This document shows, one piece after another, positions 1 to 5,825 of a stretch of 5,993 nucleotides of DNA (position 1 is the first letter of the stretch; the number at the start of each line of letters is the position of its first letter). Source of the stretch: Victivallaceae bacterium (GTDB lineage Bacteria; Verrucomicrobiota; Lentisphaeria; Victivallales; Victivallaceae); contig JAQUOK010000069.1 of NCBI GenBank assembly GCA_028717165.1, forward strand, positions 4,031-10,023, read 5' to 3'. Position numbers and translations under genes: made by a program. Below the pieces are notes generated by a model that worked only from the letters and a program-made list of their open reading frames with translations, was not told the origin of the DNA and searched no databases.

Positions 1-977
1 ATAAGCTGCCGGATATGGTTCGCCGCATACGCGGGCGGATAGAACAAACCGGCGGAAAATTTCTTTTCGGAACCAGGATTACGGAACTGATCATCGAAAA
101 CAACCGCTGCCGGGGTGCAATAAGTTCCATGGGCGAACGTATCGAGGCTCCGGCAGTGATCGCCGCACACGGGCTCGGCGGACGCGCGCTGACCGATAAA
201 TTGCTGGAACACGGCGTCGAATATGCGATGAAAGCCTTTCAGATCGGCTGCCGCATTGAACACCCGCAGGCCTTCATCGACGAAAACCAGTACCGCATGT
301 CCGTACGCCCGGAGTGGCTCGGGGCGGCGGAATATCACTTGTCCGGCCGGGGCAATGATCTGCGCGGCATACCCGGCGCTTCGTCTTTCTGCATGTGTCC
401 CGGAGGAACGATAGTTCCGGGAGGACTGGAAGCGGGGCATTTAGCGACCAACGGCATGAGCCGTTACGCCCGTGACGGAAAGTTCGCCAACTCCTGCCTG
501 ATAGTAACCCAGCCGTCCGGTATGTTCGGTACCCCGAATCAGGCGTATAAATTCTTGCGTGCGCTTGAAAGCGGCGCTTTTGAACTCGGCGGCGGCGACT
601 ATACCGCCCCGGCGCAGGATGCGCGGGCTTTCGTCAAAGGGAAAATGTCCCTGAAAAATACTGAAACCAGTTACGTATTCGGTTTAAAACCCGCGCGACT
701 CGACAAGCTTCTGCCGGAGCGGACGCTCCAGGCTCTGGCCGCCGGGTTAAGGTCATTCGACCAGAAGTTCCACGGTTTCCTGAAATACGGCAGGATCGTC
801 GGGGTAGAAACTTTCATCTCAAGCCCGGTACGTTTTCTGCGTTCCGCCGATACCCTGAAAAGTTCCGTCGACCGGCTTTATATCGCCGGGGAAGGCGCCG
901 GTTACGCCGGAGGAATAGTTTCCGCCGCAACCGACGGGATAAAAATCGCCGAAAAAATGCTGGAGGAAAAATATTGA
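1..977 (+). CDS. FAD-dependent dehydrogenase, COG2509 type (5' end outside window)
   Basis: This is the C-terminal part of an uncharacterised flavoprotein of the NAD(FAD)-utilising dehydrogenase group (COG2509). The frame is open to the left edge: codons for K-L-P-D precede the first ATG at 15, so that ATG is probably internal. Family members are usually about 450-540 residues and start with a Rossmann GxGxxG FAD site, which would lie outside the window. Counting from the ATG at 15, visible family landmarks are the HGLGGRAL stretch (52-59), FQIGCRIEHPQ (75-85), the SFCMCPGG motif (124-131), NGMSRYARDGKFANS (146-160), GVETFISSPVR (263-273) and the C-terminal flavin-contacting AGEGAGYAGG with the following SAATDG (291-308). 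The physiological substrate of this family is not established. It is probably cytosolic. The gene ends in TGA directly against the ATG of the HNH gene, so the two are likely one transcript. Family assignment is firm; function is open. Confidence 0.9.
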   Translation, partial: KLPDMVRRIRGRIEQTGGKFLFGTRITELIIENNRCRGAISSMGERIEAPAVIAAHGLGGRALTDKLLEHGVEYAMKAFQIGCRIEHPQAFIDENQYRMSVRPEWLGAAEYHLSGRGNDLRGIPGASSFCMCPGGTIVPGGLEAGHLATNGMSRYARDGKFANSCLIVTQPSGMFGTPNQAYKFLRALESGAFELGGGDYTAPAQDARAFVKGKMSLKNTETSYVFGLKPARLDKLLPERTLQALAAGLRSFDQKFHGFLKYGRIVGVETFISSPVRFLRSADTLKSSVDRLYIAGEGAGYAGGIVSAATDGIKIAEKMLEEKY

Positions 978-1265
978 ATGGACGACTGGATTGAAATAAA
1001 CAGGGACGAGAAACACATAGCGCGCGAAAAAAAGAAAGCGCGTGAACTGCGCAAATCCCAATGGTGGCAGTTGCAGCTGCAGAAAGGCATATGCCATTAT
1101 TGCGGCGGACATTTCGCCGCGGAGGAACTGACCATGGACCATATCCTGCCGATAGTCCGGGGCGGAAAAAGCACTAAAGGCAATATCGTTCCCTGCTGTA
1201 AACAATGCAACAACGACAAAAAATACCTGACTCCGGCCGAAATGCTCCTGAAACGCATGGAGTAA
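978..1265 (+). CDS. Small HNH endonuclease-like protein
   Basis: This 95-residue protein is little more than one HNH nuclease module (PF01844-like). A basic, helical N-terminus (residues 9-36, rich in K, R, E and Q) precedes the fold. The zinc-knuckle cysteines are C39/C42 (CHYC) and C74/C77 (CCKQCN). The catalytic strand carries D54-H55 (MDHILP), the central Asn is N69 (GNIVP), and N78 and K81 follow in the helix that normally holds the third motif residue. All ββα-metal positions therefore look intact. The start is supported by GGAGG at 962-966, 11 nt upstream, inside the previous gene; the ATG follows the upstream TGA without a gap. Standalone HNH proteins of this size occur widely in bacterial genomes, and some are DNA nickases or repair-type nucleases. 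No methylase, specificity subunit, intron or phage gene is visible nearby, so a restriction or homing role is not supported here. Target and role are unknown. Confidence 0.85.
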   Translation: MDDWIEINRDEKHIAREKKKARELRKSQWWQLQLQKGICHYCGGHFAAEELTMDHILPIVRGGKSTKGNIVPCCKQCNNDKKYLTPAEMLLKRME

Positions 1266-1308
1266 AACTCCCGGAAAATACTTGAAAAGATCATCCTTGC
1301 TGCAATAA

Positions 1309-1339
1309 TTGTTTCCCCCTTGCGTTTCTCTATTATAAT
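1309..1339 (+). promoter_or_regulatory. Candidate sigma-70 promoter of the secreted coiled-coil gene
   Basis: A perfect TATAAT (1334-1339) sits inside TATTATAATT, 27 bp before the ATG at 1367. The best -35 is TTGTTT at 1309-1314. It is 16 bp from an overlapping TATTAT (1331-1336) or 19 bp from the TATAAT, so the -10 register is ambiguous. The site lies in the 101-bp gap after the HNH gene, where I see no terminator. It makes the following gene an independent transcription unit, though read-through from upstream stays possible. Confidence 0.5.
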
Positions 1340-1366
1340 TCCATAACATAAATCCGGAGTTTAAAA

Positions 1367-1933
1367 ATGAAAAAACAGATCCTTTACGGCTTTATCAGCG
1401 TATTCCTGTTCGGCGCTGCCGGCCTCCTTAACGCCGGAGAAACCGCGGCGGAAAAAGAAACCGTAAAAGAAACGGCAGAAGAAGCGGCGGAAAATGCGCC
1501 CCGGCAAAAACCGCGGCGGAAAAAGAACGGGGATCCCGGCGGCGATGCGGCCGTTACAATGATCTGGACAAAATATTCAAAGGAACTCGCCGAAATCCGG
1601 AAGCTGCGCTGGAAGGACCCGAAAGCCTTTGAAAGCAGGCGTAAAGAGTTCTTCGAAAAAGTCAGGAAGGAAATCAGGGAAGAACGCGAAAAATTCAGGA
1701 AACTCGTCACTGAGTACCGTCAGACGAAAGATCCGGAAACCCGTGAAAAAATAAAAAAATATGTTTCGGAAGCATACGAACGCCGGCTGAAGGAAAGCGC
1801 TGAAAAAATAGCTGAAAAAAAGAAAAAACTCAAGGAAGCGGAAGAAAAACTCGAAAAGGCGAAATCCCGGAAAGAGGAAATAATAAACCGGAAACTCAAA
1901 ACTCTGTTGATGGATCCCGGGCTTAACTGGTAG
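1367..1933 (+). CDS. Exported highly charged coiled-coil protein, function unknown
   Basis: I do not recognise a family for this 188-residue protein. It begins with a clear Sec signal peptide: KK at 2-3, a hydrophobic core at about 5-21 and a likely cleavage after L-N-A (A23, before G24). No lipobox Cys is present, so the mature protein should be soluble in the periplasm or outside. Residues 24-62 are low-complexity and probably disordered: an acidic Glu/Ala/Lys/Thr stretch, then a basic patch (QKPRRKKN, 47-54), then Gly/Asp/Pro. Residues about 66-180 are almost entirely Lys, Glu, Arg, Ala and Leu and should form long helices or a coiled coil, with likely breaks at DP (84-85, 122-123). The tail is short (LLMDPGLNW). 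The start is supported by GGAG at 1356-1359, 7 nt upstream, and by the signal peptide. It could be a periplasmic structural or chaperone-like protein, but nothing in the sequence decides that. Confidence 0.8.
   Translation: MKKQILYGFISVFLFGAAGLLNAGETAAEKETVKETAEEAAENAPRQKPRRKKNGDPGGDAAVTMIWTKYSKELAEIRKLRWKDPKAFESRRKEFFEKVRKEIREEREKFRKLVTEYRQTKDPETREKIKKYVSEAYERRLKESAEKIAEKKKKLKEAEEKLEKAKSRKEEIINRKLKTLLMDPGLNW
1440..1527 (+). repeat. 20-bp perfect direct repeat within the coiled-coil gene
   Basis: The copies are at 1440-1459 and 1508-1527, with starts 68 bp apart; the shared core is ccgcggcggaaaaagaa. Because 68 is not a multiple of three, the copies are read in different frames. The first gives T-A-A-E-K-E (acidic) and the second K-P-R-R-K-K (basic). 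A shorter related piece, gcggcggaaaa, lies between them at 1484-1494. Confidence 0.9.
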
Positions 1934-2004
1934 CAGACAACGTGCTACGTGTTACGAAATACTGTGACCGCTCCTGTCCCCGGAAGTACGTTGTAAACAG
2001 TATA

Positions 2005-2487
2005 TTATTCGCTCTCCGGAAATATTTCCGGTACGGATTCGGCCTGAAGCATTTTTCTCACGCCGACCAGATTAGTCAACGACCAGTTATATTTGCGGTA
2101 GAACTTCAACGCCGGAATATTATCTTTGTCCGCAAGCAGCTGGATGCGTTTAAGTCCCGACTCCTCCGCCCAGGCAGTGGCTTTCTCCAATAAAAACGAA
2201 CCGACTCCCTGGTGCCGGAAATTTTCATCGACGACCATGTCCTCAAGCAGCCCCACTTTGCCGGCCTCGGCGGATGAAGTCAATACCTGCACGGTGCACA
2301 TCCCTGCCACATGGCCGTCCGTTTCCGCCAGAAATATCCTGCAGGAACCGGAATTTATCATCATCAGCAGCCCCGCCCGGTGTTTTCCGGGATGAAAACT
2401 GAAATCCTTTGCAATACTGAACAATTGACGCAGCAGTTCAACCATTTCCGGTATATCCCGCGCCACGGCTTCCCTGTAAATAAACAT
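2005..2487 (-). CDS. GNAT family N-acetyltransferase
   Basis: This 160-residue protein is the usual length for a single-domain Gcn5-related N-acetyltransferase, a cytosolic enzyme transferring an acyl group from acetyl-CoA to an amine. The N-terminal strand and helix read YREAVARDIPEMVELLRQLF (4-23). Residues 52-68 (FLAETDGHVAGMCTVQV) form the central β-hairpin. Motif A spans about 83-107: strand DMVVDENF followed by the pyrophosphate-binding loop R91-H-Q-G94-V-G96 and its helix. Motif B is NIPALKFYRKYNW (123-135), with Y130 at the position of the common general-acid Tyr. The start at 2487 is supported by GGGAG (+ strand 2494-2498), 6 nt upstream. The acceptor substrate cannot be read from the sequence. 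The gene is convergent with the coiled-coil gene (71-bp gap) and divergent from the sigma-54 activator, so it is probably monocistronic. No strong promoter is visible upstream. Confidence 0.88.
   Translation of the reverse strand: MFIYREAVARDIPEMVELLRQLFSIAKDFSFHPGKHRAGLLMMINSGSCRIFLAETDGHVAGMCTVQVLTSSAEAGKVGLLEDMVVDENFRHQGVGSFLLEKATAWAEESGLKRIQLLADKDNIPALKFYRKYNWSLTNLVGVRKMLQAESVPEIFPESE
2016..2031. repeat. Perfect 16-bp palindrome at the 3' end of the GNAT gene
   Basis: CCGGAAATATTTCCGG is an uninterrupted dyad (8 + 8, no loop) inside the last codons of the acetyltransferase, encoding the PEIFP of its tail. No T-run follows on either strand, so it is not a standard terminator. It could be a protein-binding site or a coding coincidence. 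Its CGGAAA/TTTCCG half-sites recur at 2821-2848. Confidence 0.5.
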
Positions 2488-2820
2488 AATCTTCTCCCTT
2501 GTTTTTATAGTCAGCGTTTAAAACCGCTTAATAATATTCTATCCGGGAATTATTAAACCCATTTTAAGGTATTGTTATATTTTATTTAAATTTTACCTGC
2601 CCTCATATTTCTTCGCAAAATCCATGCCGGATTTATTCAAATACGCCTATCAACCTGATTGTCAATAAGATAGAAACAGGATGAAAATATTTAAAAATCA
2701 ATAAATATTCCTTTTGCGCGGCAATTTCAGGGAACTTTACGAAACAGGAAAACCGCAATATGTTTATCATTAAGTTATTACAATATGGTTTCGACAAAAT
2801 TGTAAAATCTTACCATAATT

Positions 2821-2848
2821 CGGAAATAATTGTCAAAAAACCTTTCCG
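2821..2848. repeat. Inverted repeat CGGAAA-N16-TTTCCG, candidate enhancer
   Basis: CGGAAA (2821-2826) and TTTCCG (2843-2848) form 6-bp arms around a 16-nt spacer. The site is about 160-190 bp upstream of the predicted sigma-54 start, the usual distance for a bacterial enhancer-binding protein site. It does not match the classic NifA site TGT-N10-ACA. Binding by any protein is inference. Confidence 0.3.
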
Positions 2849-2981
2849 GCAATCCCAACAAATCTGTACCGACTCTCATCCGCATTATTACAATTATGTT
2901 GCTTTTGAAGAAAAATGTTCTTCCCGGAATGTCGGCAAAATCACCTGGCAAATACCCGGATTATGCAGGATCAGACATAAT

Positions 2982-2997
2982 CGGCACGGTTCCTGCT
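2982..2997 (+). promoter_or_regulatory. Sigma-54 (-24/-12) promoter of the NifA-like gene
   Basis: The sequence CGGCACG-GTTC-CTGCT matches the RpoN consensus TGGCACG-N4-TTGCW at 10 of 12 defined positions. The invariant GG (2983-2984) and GC (2995-2996) are separated by exactly 10 bp, as required. Transcription would start near 3008, giving a leader of about 40 nt with AAGGAA at 3033-3038 before the ATG at 3048. Promoters of this class are silent until an AAA+ activator remodels the holoenzyme, so this gene would itself need such an activator, possibly its own product. Confidence 0.68.
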
Positions 2998-3047
2998 GTA
3001 GATATTTTTTTCAAAATACTCAGAACCAGCACAAGGAAACGACAAAA

Positions 3048-4625
3048 ATGGCATATAATTTCAATTGTCCGGCTGACGGCGGCAAATGCAGTCATGTAAC
3101 TCAACTTGCGGTATTGCATGAAATATCACAATTGATGGTAGTGATGACCGGACAGGCAGAAATGTTCCGCAGGATCCTGGATATCCTTGAAGCCAAATGC
3201 GGGATGTCGCACGGCTCCCTTATGCTTCTGGACAGTGAAAAGGAAAACCTGGTGGTCGGCGCCCTGAACGACGAATTCCAGGAACACAATATCAGTGCGG
3301 TTTACCGCAAAGGCGAAGGCATTATCGGCCATGTGCTTGAAACCGGACGCTCAATTATCGTTCCGAAAGTATCCGAAGAACCGCGTTTTAAAGCGAGGAT
3401 TTATTCCCGCCGGGGCAGAAAACGCGAAAATATCAGTTTTATCTGCGTACCGATAACGCTGAATAAGGAAACCGTCGGCACCCTGGCCGCCGACATGAGC
3501 TTCGGCCAGGCGGATTACTTGAAGGAAAACGAACAGTTTCTCACTATTGTCGCCGGTCTGATCGCGCACGACGTCCATAACCGCCGGATAGTGAAAATGG
3601 AGCGCGAAGTCCTGGAATACGAAAATTCCAGGCTGAAAAGCGCCCTGAAGGACAAATTCTATCCAGAAAACATCATCGGCAATTCAAACTCGATGCGGGA
3701 TGTCTTCATTCGCATCCACCAGGTCGCGGCGGCGAACACGACAGTGCTCATCCGCGGCGAATCCGGTACCGGCAAGGAACTGGTCGCGTCAGCCATTTAT
3801 TACAACAGTTCCCGCGTAAACAAACCGTTTGTCCGCGTGAATTGCGCGGCCCTGAACGAAAATCTGCTCGAAAGCGAACTTTTCGGACACGAGAAAGGAG
3901 CCTTTACCGGAGCCAGTTACAAGCGTATCGGCCGGATCGAGGAAGCGGAAGGCGGTACTTTGTTTCTTGACGAAATCGGCGACTTTTCCCCGCGTGTACA
4001 GGTCAAACTGCTGCGCATGATCCAGGAGAAACAGTATGAACGGGTCGGCAGCAGCCGGACCAGCAAGGCCAACGTCAGGATAATCGCCGCGACCAACCGC
4101 AACTTGGAAGAAGCCATTGAAAACGGCGGTTTCAGGCAGGATCTGTATTACCGCATAAACGTCTTTCCCATTTATCTGCCGCCGCTGCGCGAAAGAAAGT
4201 CGGATATCCTGCTGCTGTGCAACAGTTTTATCAAGAAATACTCCAAACAGATGGGCAAAAAGATCGACCGGATATCGACTACGGCCATAAACATGCTTTG
4301 CGCCTATAACTGGCCGGGAAACGTGCGCGAGCTGGAAAACTGCATCGAACACGCGGTATTGCTGGCCAACGAAAAAGTCATACACGGCCACAACCTGCCG
4401 GAAACCCTGCAAATGCCGCAAAGCGCCGATCTTTCCGCGACCGGTTCCCTGAAACAGAAAATAGAGGTTATGGAAAAGGATTTGATCATCGATTCCCTGA
4501 AACGCAACAGCGGCAATGTCAGCGCGGTGGCCCGCGAACTCGGCATAAGCGGAAGGATGGTCAGGTACAAACTCGAAAAAATGAACGTCAGGGCCCATAA
4601 ATTTCTAAGTAGCAGGATAAGCTGA
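3048..4625 (+). CDS. NifA-like sigma-54-dependent transcriptional activator (GAF / AAA+ / Fis HTH)
   Basis: This 525-residue enhancer-binding protein activates RNA polymerase carrying sigma-54. It has an N-terminal GAF sensor (about 18-178; note RKGEGIIGHVLETG 87-100, VSEEPRF 108-114 and SFICVPI 130-136, all strongly NifA-like). A short helical linker (180-203) follows. The AAA+ domain (about 206-440) has Walker A GESGTGKE (237-244), the sigma-54-contacting GAFTGA (284-289), Walker B TLFLDE (304-309), sensor I region AATNR (347-351), arginine-finger candidates R363 and R369, and sensor II WPGNVRELE (422-430). A Fis-type HTH lies at about 477-513 (GNVSAVARELGISGRMVRYKL). All residues for ATPase and activator function look intact. 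N-terminal C7 and C14 could bind metal. The rhizobial NifA oxygen-sensing Cys set is incomplete: C432 (ELENC) is present but no C-x4-C follows. No receiver domain is present. The ATG at 3048 has AAGGAA 9 nt upstream and starts where homology begins; the open frame back to 2760 overlaps the sigma-54 promoter. Nitrogen fixation is possible but not shown. Confidence 0.9.
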   Translation: MAYNFNCPADGGKCSHVTQLAVLHEISQLMVVMTGQAEMFRRILDILEAKCGMSHGSLMLLDSEKENLVVGALNDEFQEHNISAVYRKGEGIIGHVLETGRSIIVPKVSEEPRFKARIYSRRGRKRENISFICVPITLNKETVGTLAADMSFGQADYLKENEQFLTIVAGLIAHDVHNRRIVKMEREVLEYENSRLKSALKDKFYPENIIGNSNSMRDVFIRIHQVAAANTTVLIRGESGTGKELVASAIYYNSSRVNKPFVRVNCAALNENLLESELFGHEKGAFTGASYKRIGRIEEAEGGTLFLDEIGDFSPRVQVKLLRMIQEKQYERVGSSRTSKANVRIIAATNRNLEEAIENGGFRQDLYYRINVFPIYLPPLRERKSDILLLCNSFIKKYSKQMGKKIDRISTTAINMLCAYNWPGNVRELENCIEHAVLLANEKVIHGHNLPETLQMPQSADLSATGSLKQKIEVMEKDLIIDSLKRNSGNVSAVARELGISGRMVRYKLEKMNVRAHKFLSSRIS

Positions 4626-4653
4626 CAAAGTGTCCGGGCTATTTTTCTTTTTT
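4607..4653 (+). terminator. Possible weak terminator at the end of the activator gene
   Basis: AAGTAGC (4607-4613) can pair with GCTATTT (4638-4644) with one G-T pair. An inner GACA-AAG-TGTC hairpin sits at 4624-4634, and a T-rich tail runs to 4653. The structure spans the stop codon of the activator and the last codons of the convergent reductase. The long loop makes it unconvincing; on the minus strand there is no T-run, so it could serve only the + gene. Confidence 0.28.
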
Positions 4654-5754
4654 CAAGCGCGCAAATTCTTTCATGCGTTCGGCTATCGGCAAATGCTGGG
4701 TGCAGCGGTCTTCACATTTGCCGCAGGCGATACAGTTTTCGGCGCCCGGCTGGTCTTCGGCCAGCAGGCCCCAGTTATAATGAAATCCCAAACGTTCCGC
4801 AAAATCCGCTTCGGAAACATTGAACAAAACCTTGTCGTTATAAATCTGCATGTATTTGGATATCGGGATGCCTTTGGGGCAAACCTCGCAATAACCGCAG
4901 CTGGTACAGATTTCCAGCGAATTTTCAGACAGGCTCCGGAGAATCCTTTCAAGGTCGGCAGCGGTCATGGGCGCGGCGTTTTCCGCAACCCGGCAGGCCG
5001 TATCGACATGTTCGCGGGTAGTAAAACCGTTCAGGACAACCGTAATGTTTTCATCCGCGATCAGGAAGCGCAAAGCCGCCTCGGTAGGCGTTTCGCCGGG
5101 AGAACACAAAAACAACAGATTATTTTCGTTCTGCGGGATAAGGCCTCCGGCAAGCGGGTTCATCGCCACTACTCCCAGGCCATGCCGGCGCGCCGCCAGC
5201 ACTCCCGGCCGGCGGTAGGGGAAGTTAAGGATATTTATGCCGAGCAGCACTCCCTCGAACTTACCTGATTCTATAACTTTTTCGACTTCGTTGCCTTTCT
5301 GGTGCGAAGAAAAAGCAATATGTTTTATCAGCCCTTCTTCTTTACAGCGCAGCAAACCGTCATACAACGCTCCGCGCCGCACGGCCATTTCGAAATGCTC
5401 CATTTTCCGCAAACACCAGACGTGGAAAAAGTCAATATATTCAATATTCATCAAATCGAGAACCGAACGGACTTTATCATACGCTTCCTGAGCGTCATTT
5501 ACCAAAGTCGGCATCAGTTTATCGCTGACGAAAAATTTTTCACGAGGCATATTTTTAAAAGCGAGCCCGAAGATCCGTTCGCTCCGGCCGTCGCAATAAT
5601 CGGGAGCGGTATCGAAATAATTTATCCCTTTATCAAACGCATATTTGACCAGGCCGGCGTTTTCCGCAAGGCTTTTTTCCATGTCAAAGCGCATTCCGCC
5701 GAAACCTACGGCGGAAACCAGTTTCCCTGTACGACCATATTCACTGTATTTCAT
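4639..5754 (-). CDS. Aldo/keto reductase with C-terminal iron-sulfur cluster domain
   Basis: This 371-residue protein is a (β/α)8 aldo/keto reductase joined to a ferredoxin-like tail (COG1453 type), a layout common in anaerobes. The opening MKYSEYGRTGKLVSAVGFGG is typical of the family. The catalytic tetrad is visible as D48 (FDTAPDY), Y53, K79 (VSDKL) and H111 (FFHVW). The barrel continues to about residue 245, including the nicotinamide-side motifs GLIKHIAFSSH (141-151) and AMNPLAGG (197-204). The tail holds two cysteine groups: C283, C286, C289, C292 (CTSCGYCEVCP) and C341, C344, C347, C351 (CIACGKCEDRC), enough for two [4Fe-4S] clusters. The usual Pro after the last Cys is Thr here. It is probably a cytosolic redox enzyme using NAD(P)H and possibly an Fe-S electron partner; the substrate is unknown. 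The start at 5754 has AAGGAG (+ strand 5761-5766) 6 nt upstream. An in-frame ATG at 5862 would add 36 non-family residues across the promoter and is rejected. Confidence 0.9.
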   Translation of the reverse strand: MKYSEYGRTGKLVSAVGFGGMRFDMEKSLAENAGLVKYAFDKGINYFDTAPDYCDGRSERIFGLAFKNMPREKFFVSDKLMPTLVNDAQEAYDKVRSVLDLMNIEYIDFFHVWCLRKMEHFEMAVRRGALYDGLLRCKEEGLIKHIAFSSHQKGNEVEKVIESGKFEGVLLGINILNFPYRRPGVLAARRHGLGVVAMNPLAGGLIPQNENNLLFLCSPGETPTEAALRFLIADENITVVLNGFTTREHVDTACRVAENAAPMTAADLERILRSLSENSLEICTSCGYCEVCPKGIPISKYMQIYNDKVLFNVSEADFAERLGFHYNWGLLAEDQPGAENCIACGKCEDRCTQHLPIAERMKEFARLKKEK

Positions 5755-5788
5755 TCCCGGCTCCTTAATATAATGATGGGTGTTTATT

Positions 5789-5817
5789 ATAATATGACTA
5801 AAATCATGTCCCGTCAA
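5789..5817 (-). promoter_or_regulatory. Sigma-70 promoter of the aldo/keto reductase
   Basis: On the minus strand TTGACG (+ coordinates 5812-5817) and TATTAT (5789-5794) are separated by 17 bp, close to consensus in both hexamers and spacing. Transcription would start near 5782, leaving a leader of about 28 nt that contains the AAGGAG ribosome site. A TATAAT also overlaps at 5786-5791 but would need a 20-bp spacer. Confidence 0.6.
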
Positions 5818-5825
5818 TTTTTCAT

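Larger units (their letters stand above)
2488..3047. other. 560-bp divergent intergenic region between GNAT and the sigma-54 activator
   Basis: This gap carries the ribosome binding site of the GNAT gene at its left end. It then holds an AT-rich tract (about 2550-2600 and 2680-2710), an inverted repeat at 2821-2848, a sigma-54 promoter at 2982-2997, and AAGGAA at 3033-3038 before the activator's ATG. I see no tRNA, no strong terminator and no convincing small gene. The frame of the activator is open back to an ATG at 2760, but the peptide it would encode is Cys-, His-, Tyr- and Gln-rich and does not look like a protein domain. A near-dyad, agcg-tttaaaac-cgct, lies at about 2512-2528 upstream of GNAT; its role is unknown. 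Confidence 0.7.

Noticed and set aside
978..1265. HNH gene as part of a restriction, homing or phage defence system.
   Set aside because: No methyltransferase, specificity, recombinase, intron or phage gene is visible in the flanks.
819..1349. Minus-strand open frame of 176 codons crossing the FAD enzyme and HNH genes.
   Set aside because: It overlaps two genes with clear family motifs and spans their junction; its peptide has no recognisable motif.
1930..1948. Hairpin GTAGCA-N7-TGCTAC at the stop codon of the coiled-coil gene, considered as a terminator.
   Set aside because: The stem is only 6 bp with moderate GC and is followed by gtgttacgaaat rather than a T-run. A weak role cannot be excluded.
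2830..3099. Plus-strand open frame of 89 codons in the spacer before the activator.
   Set aside because: It runs out of frame into the GAF-coding region, has no good ribosome site or domain, and overlaps the sigma-54 promoter.
3789..4598. Long open frame (269 codons) on the minus strand opposite the activator.
   Set aside because: It lies wholly within a gene with strong AAA+ and HTH motifs, has no recognisable domain, and is explained by codon bias on the coding strand.
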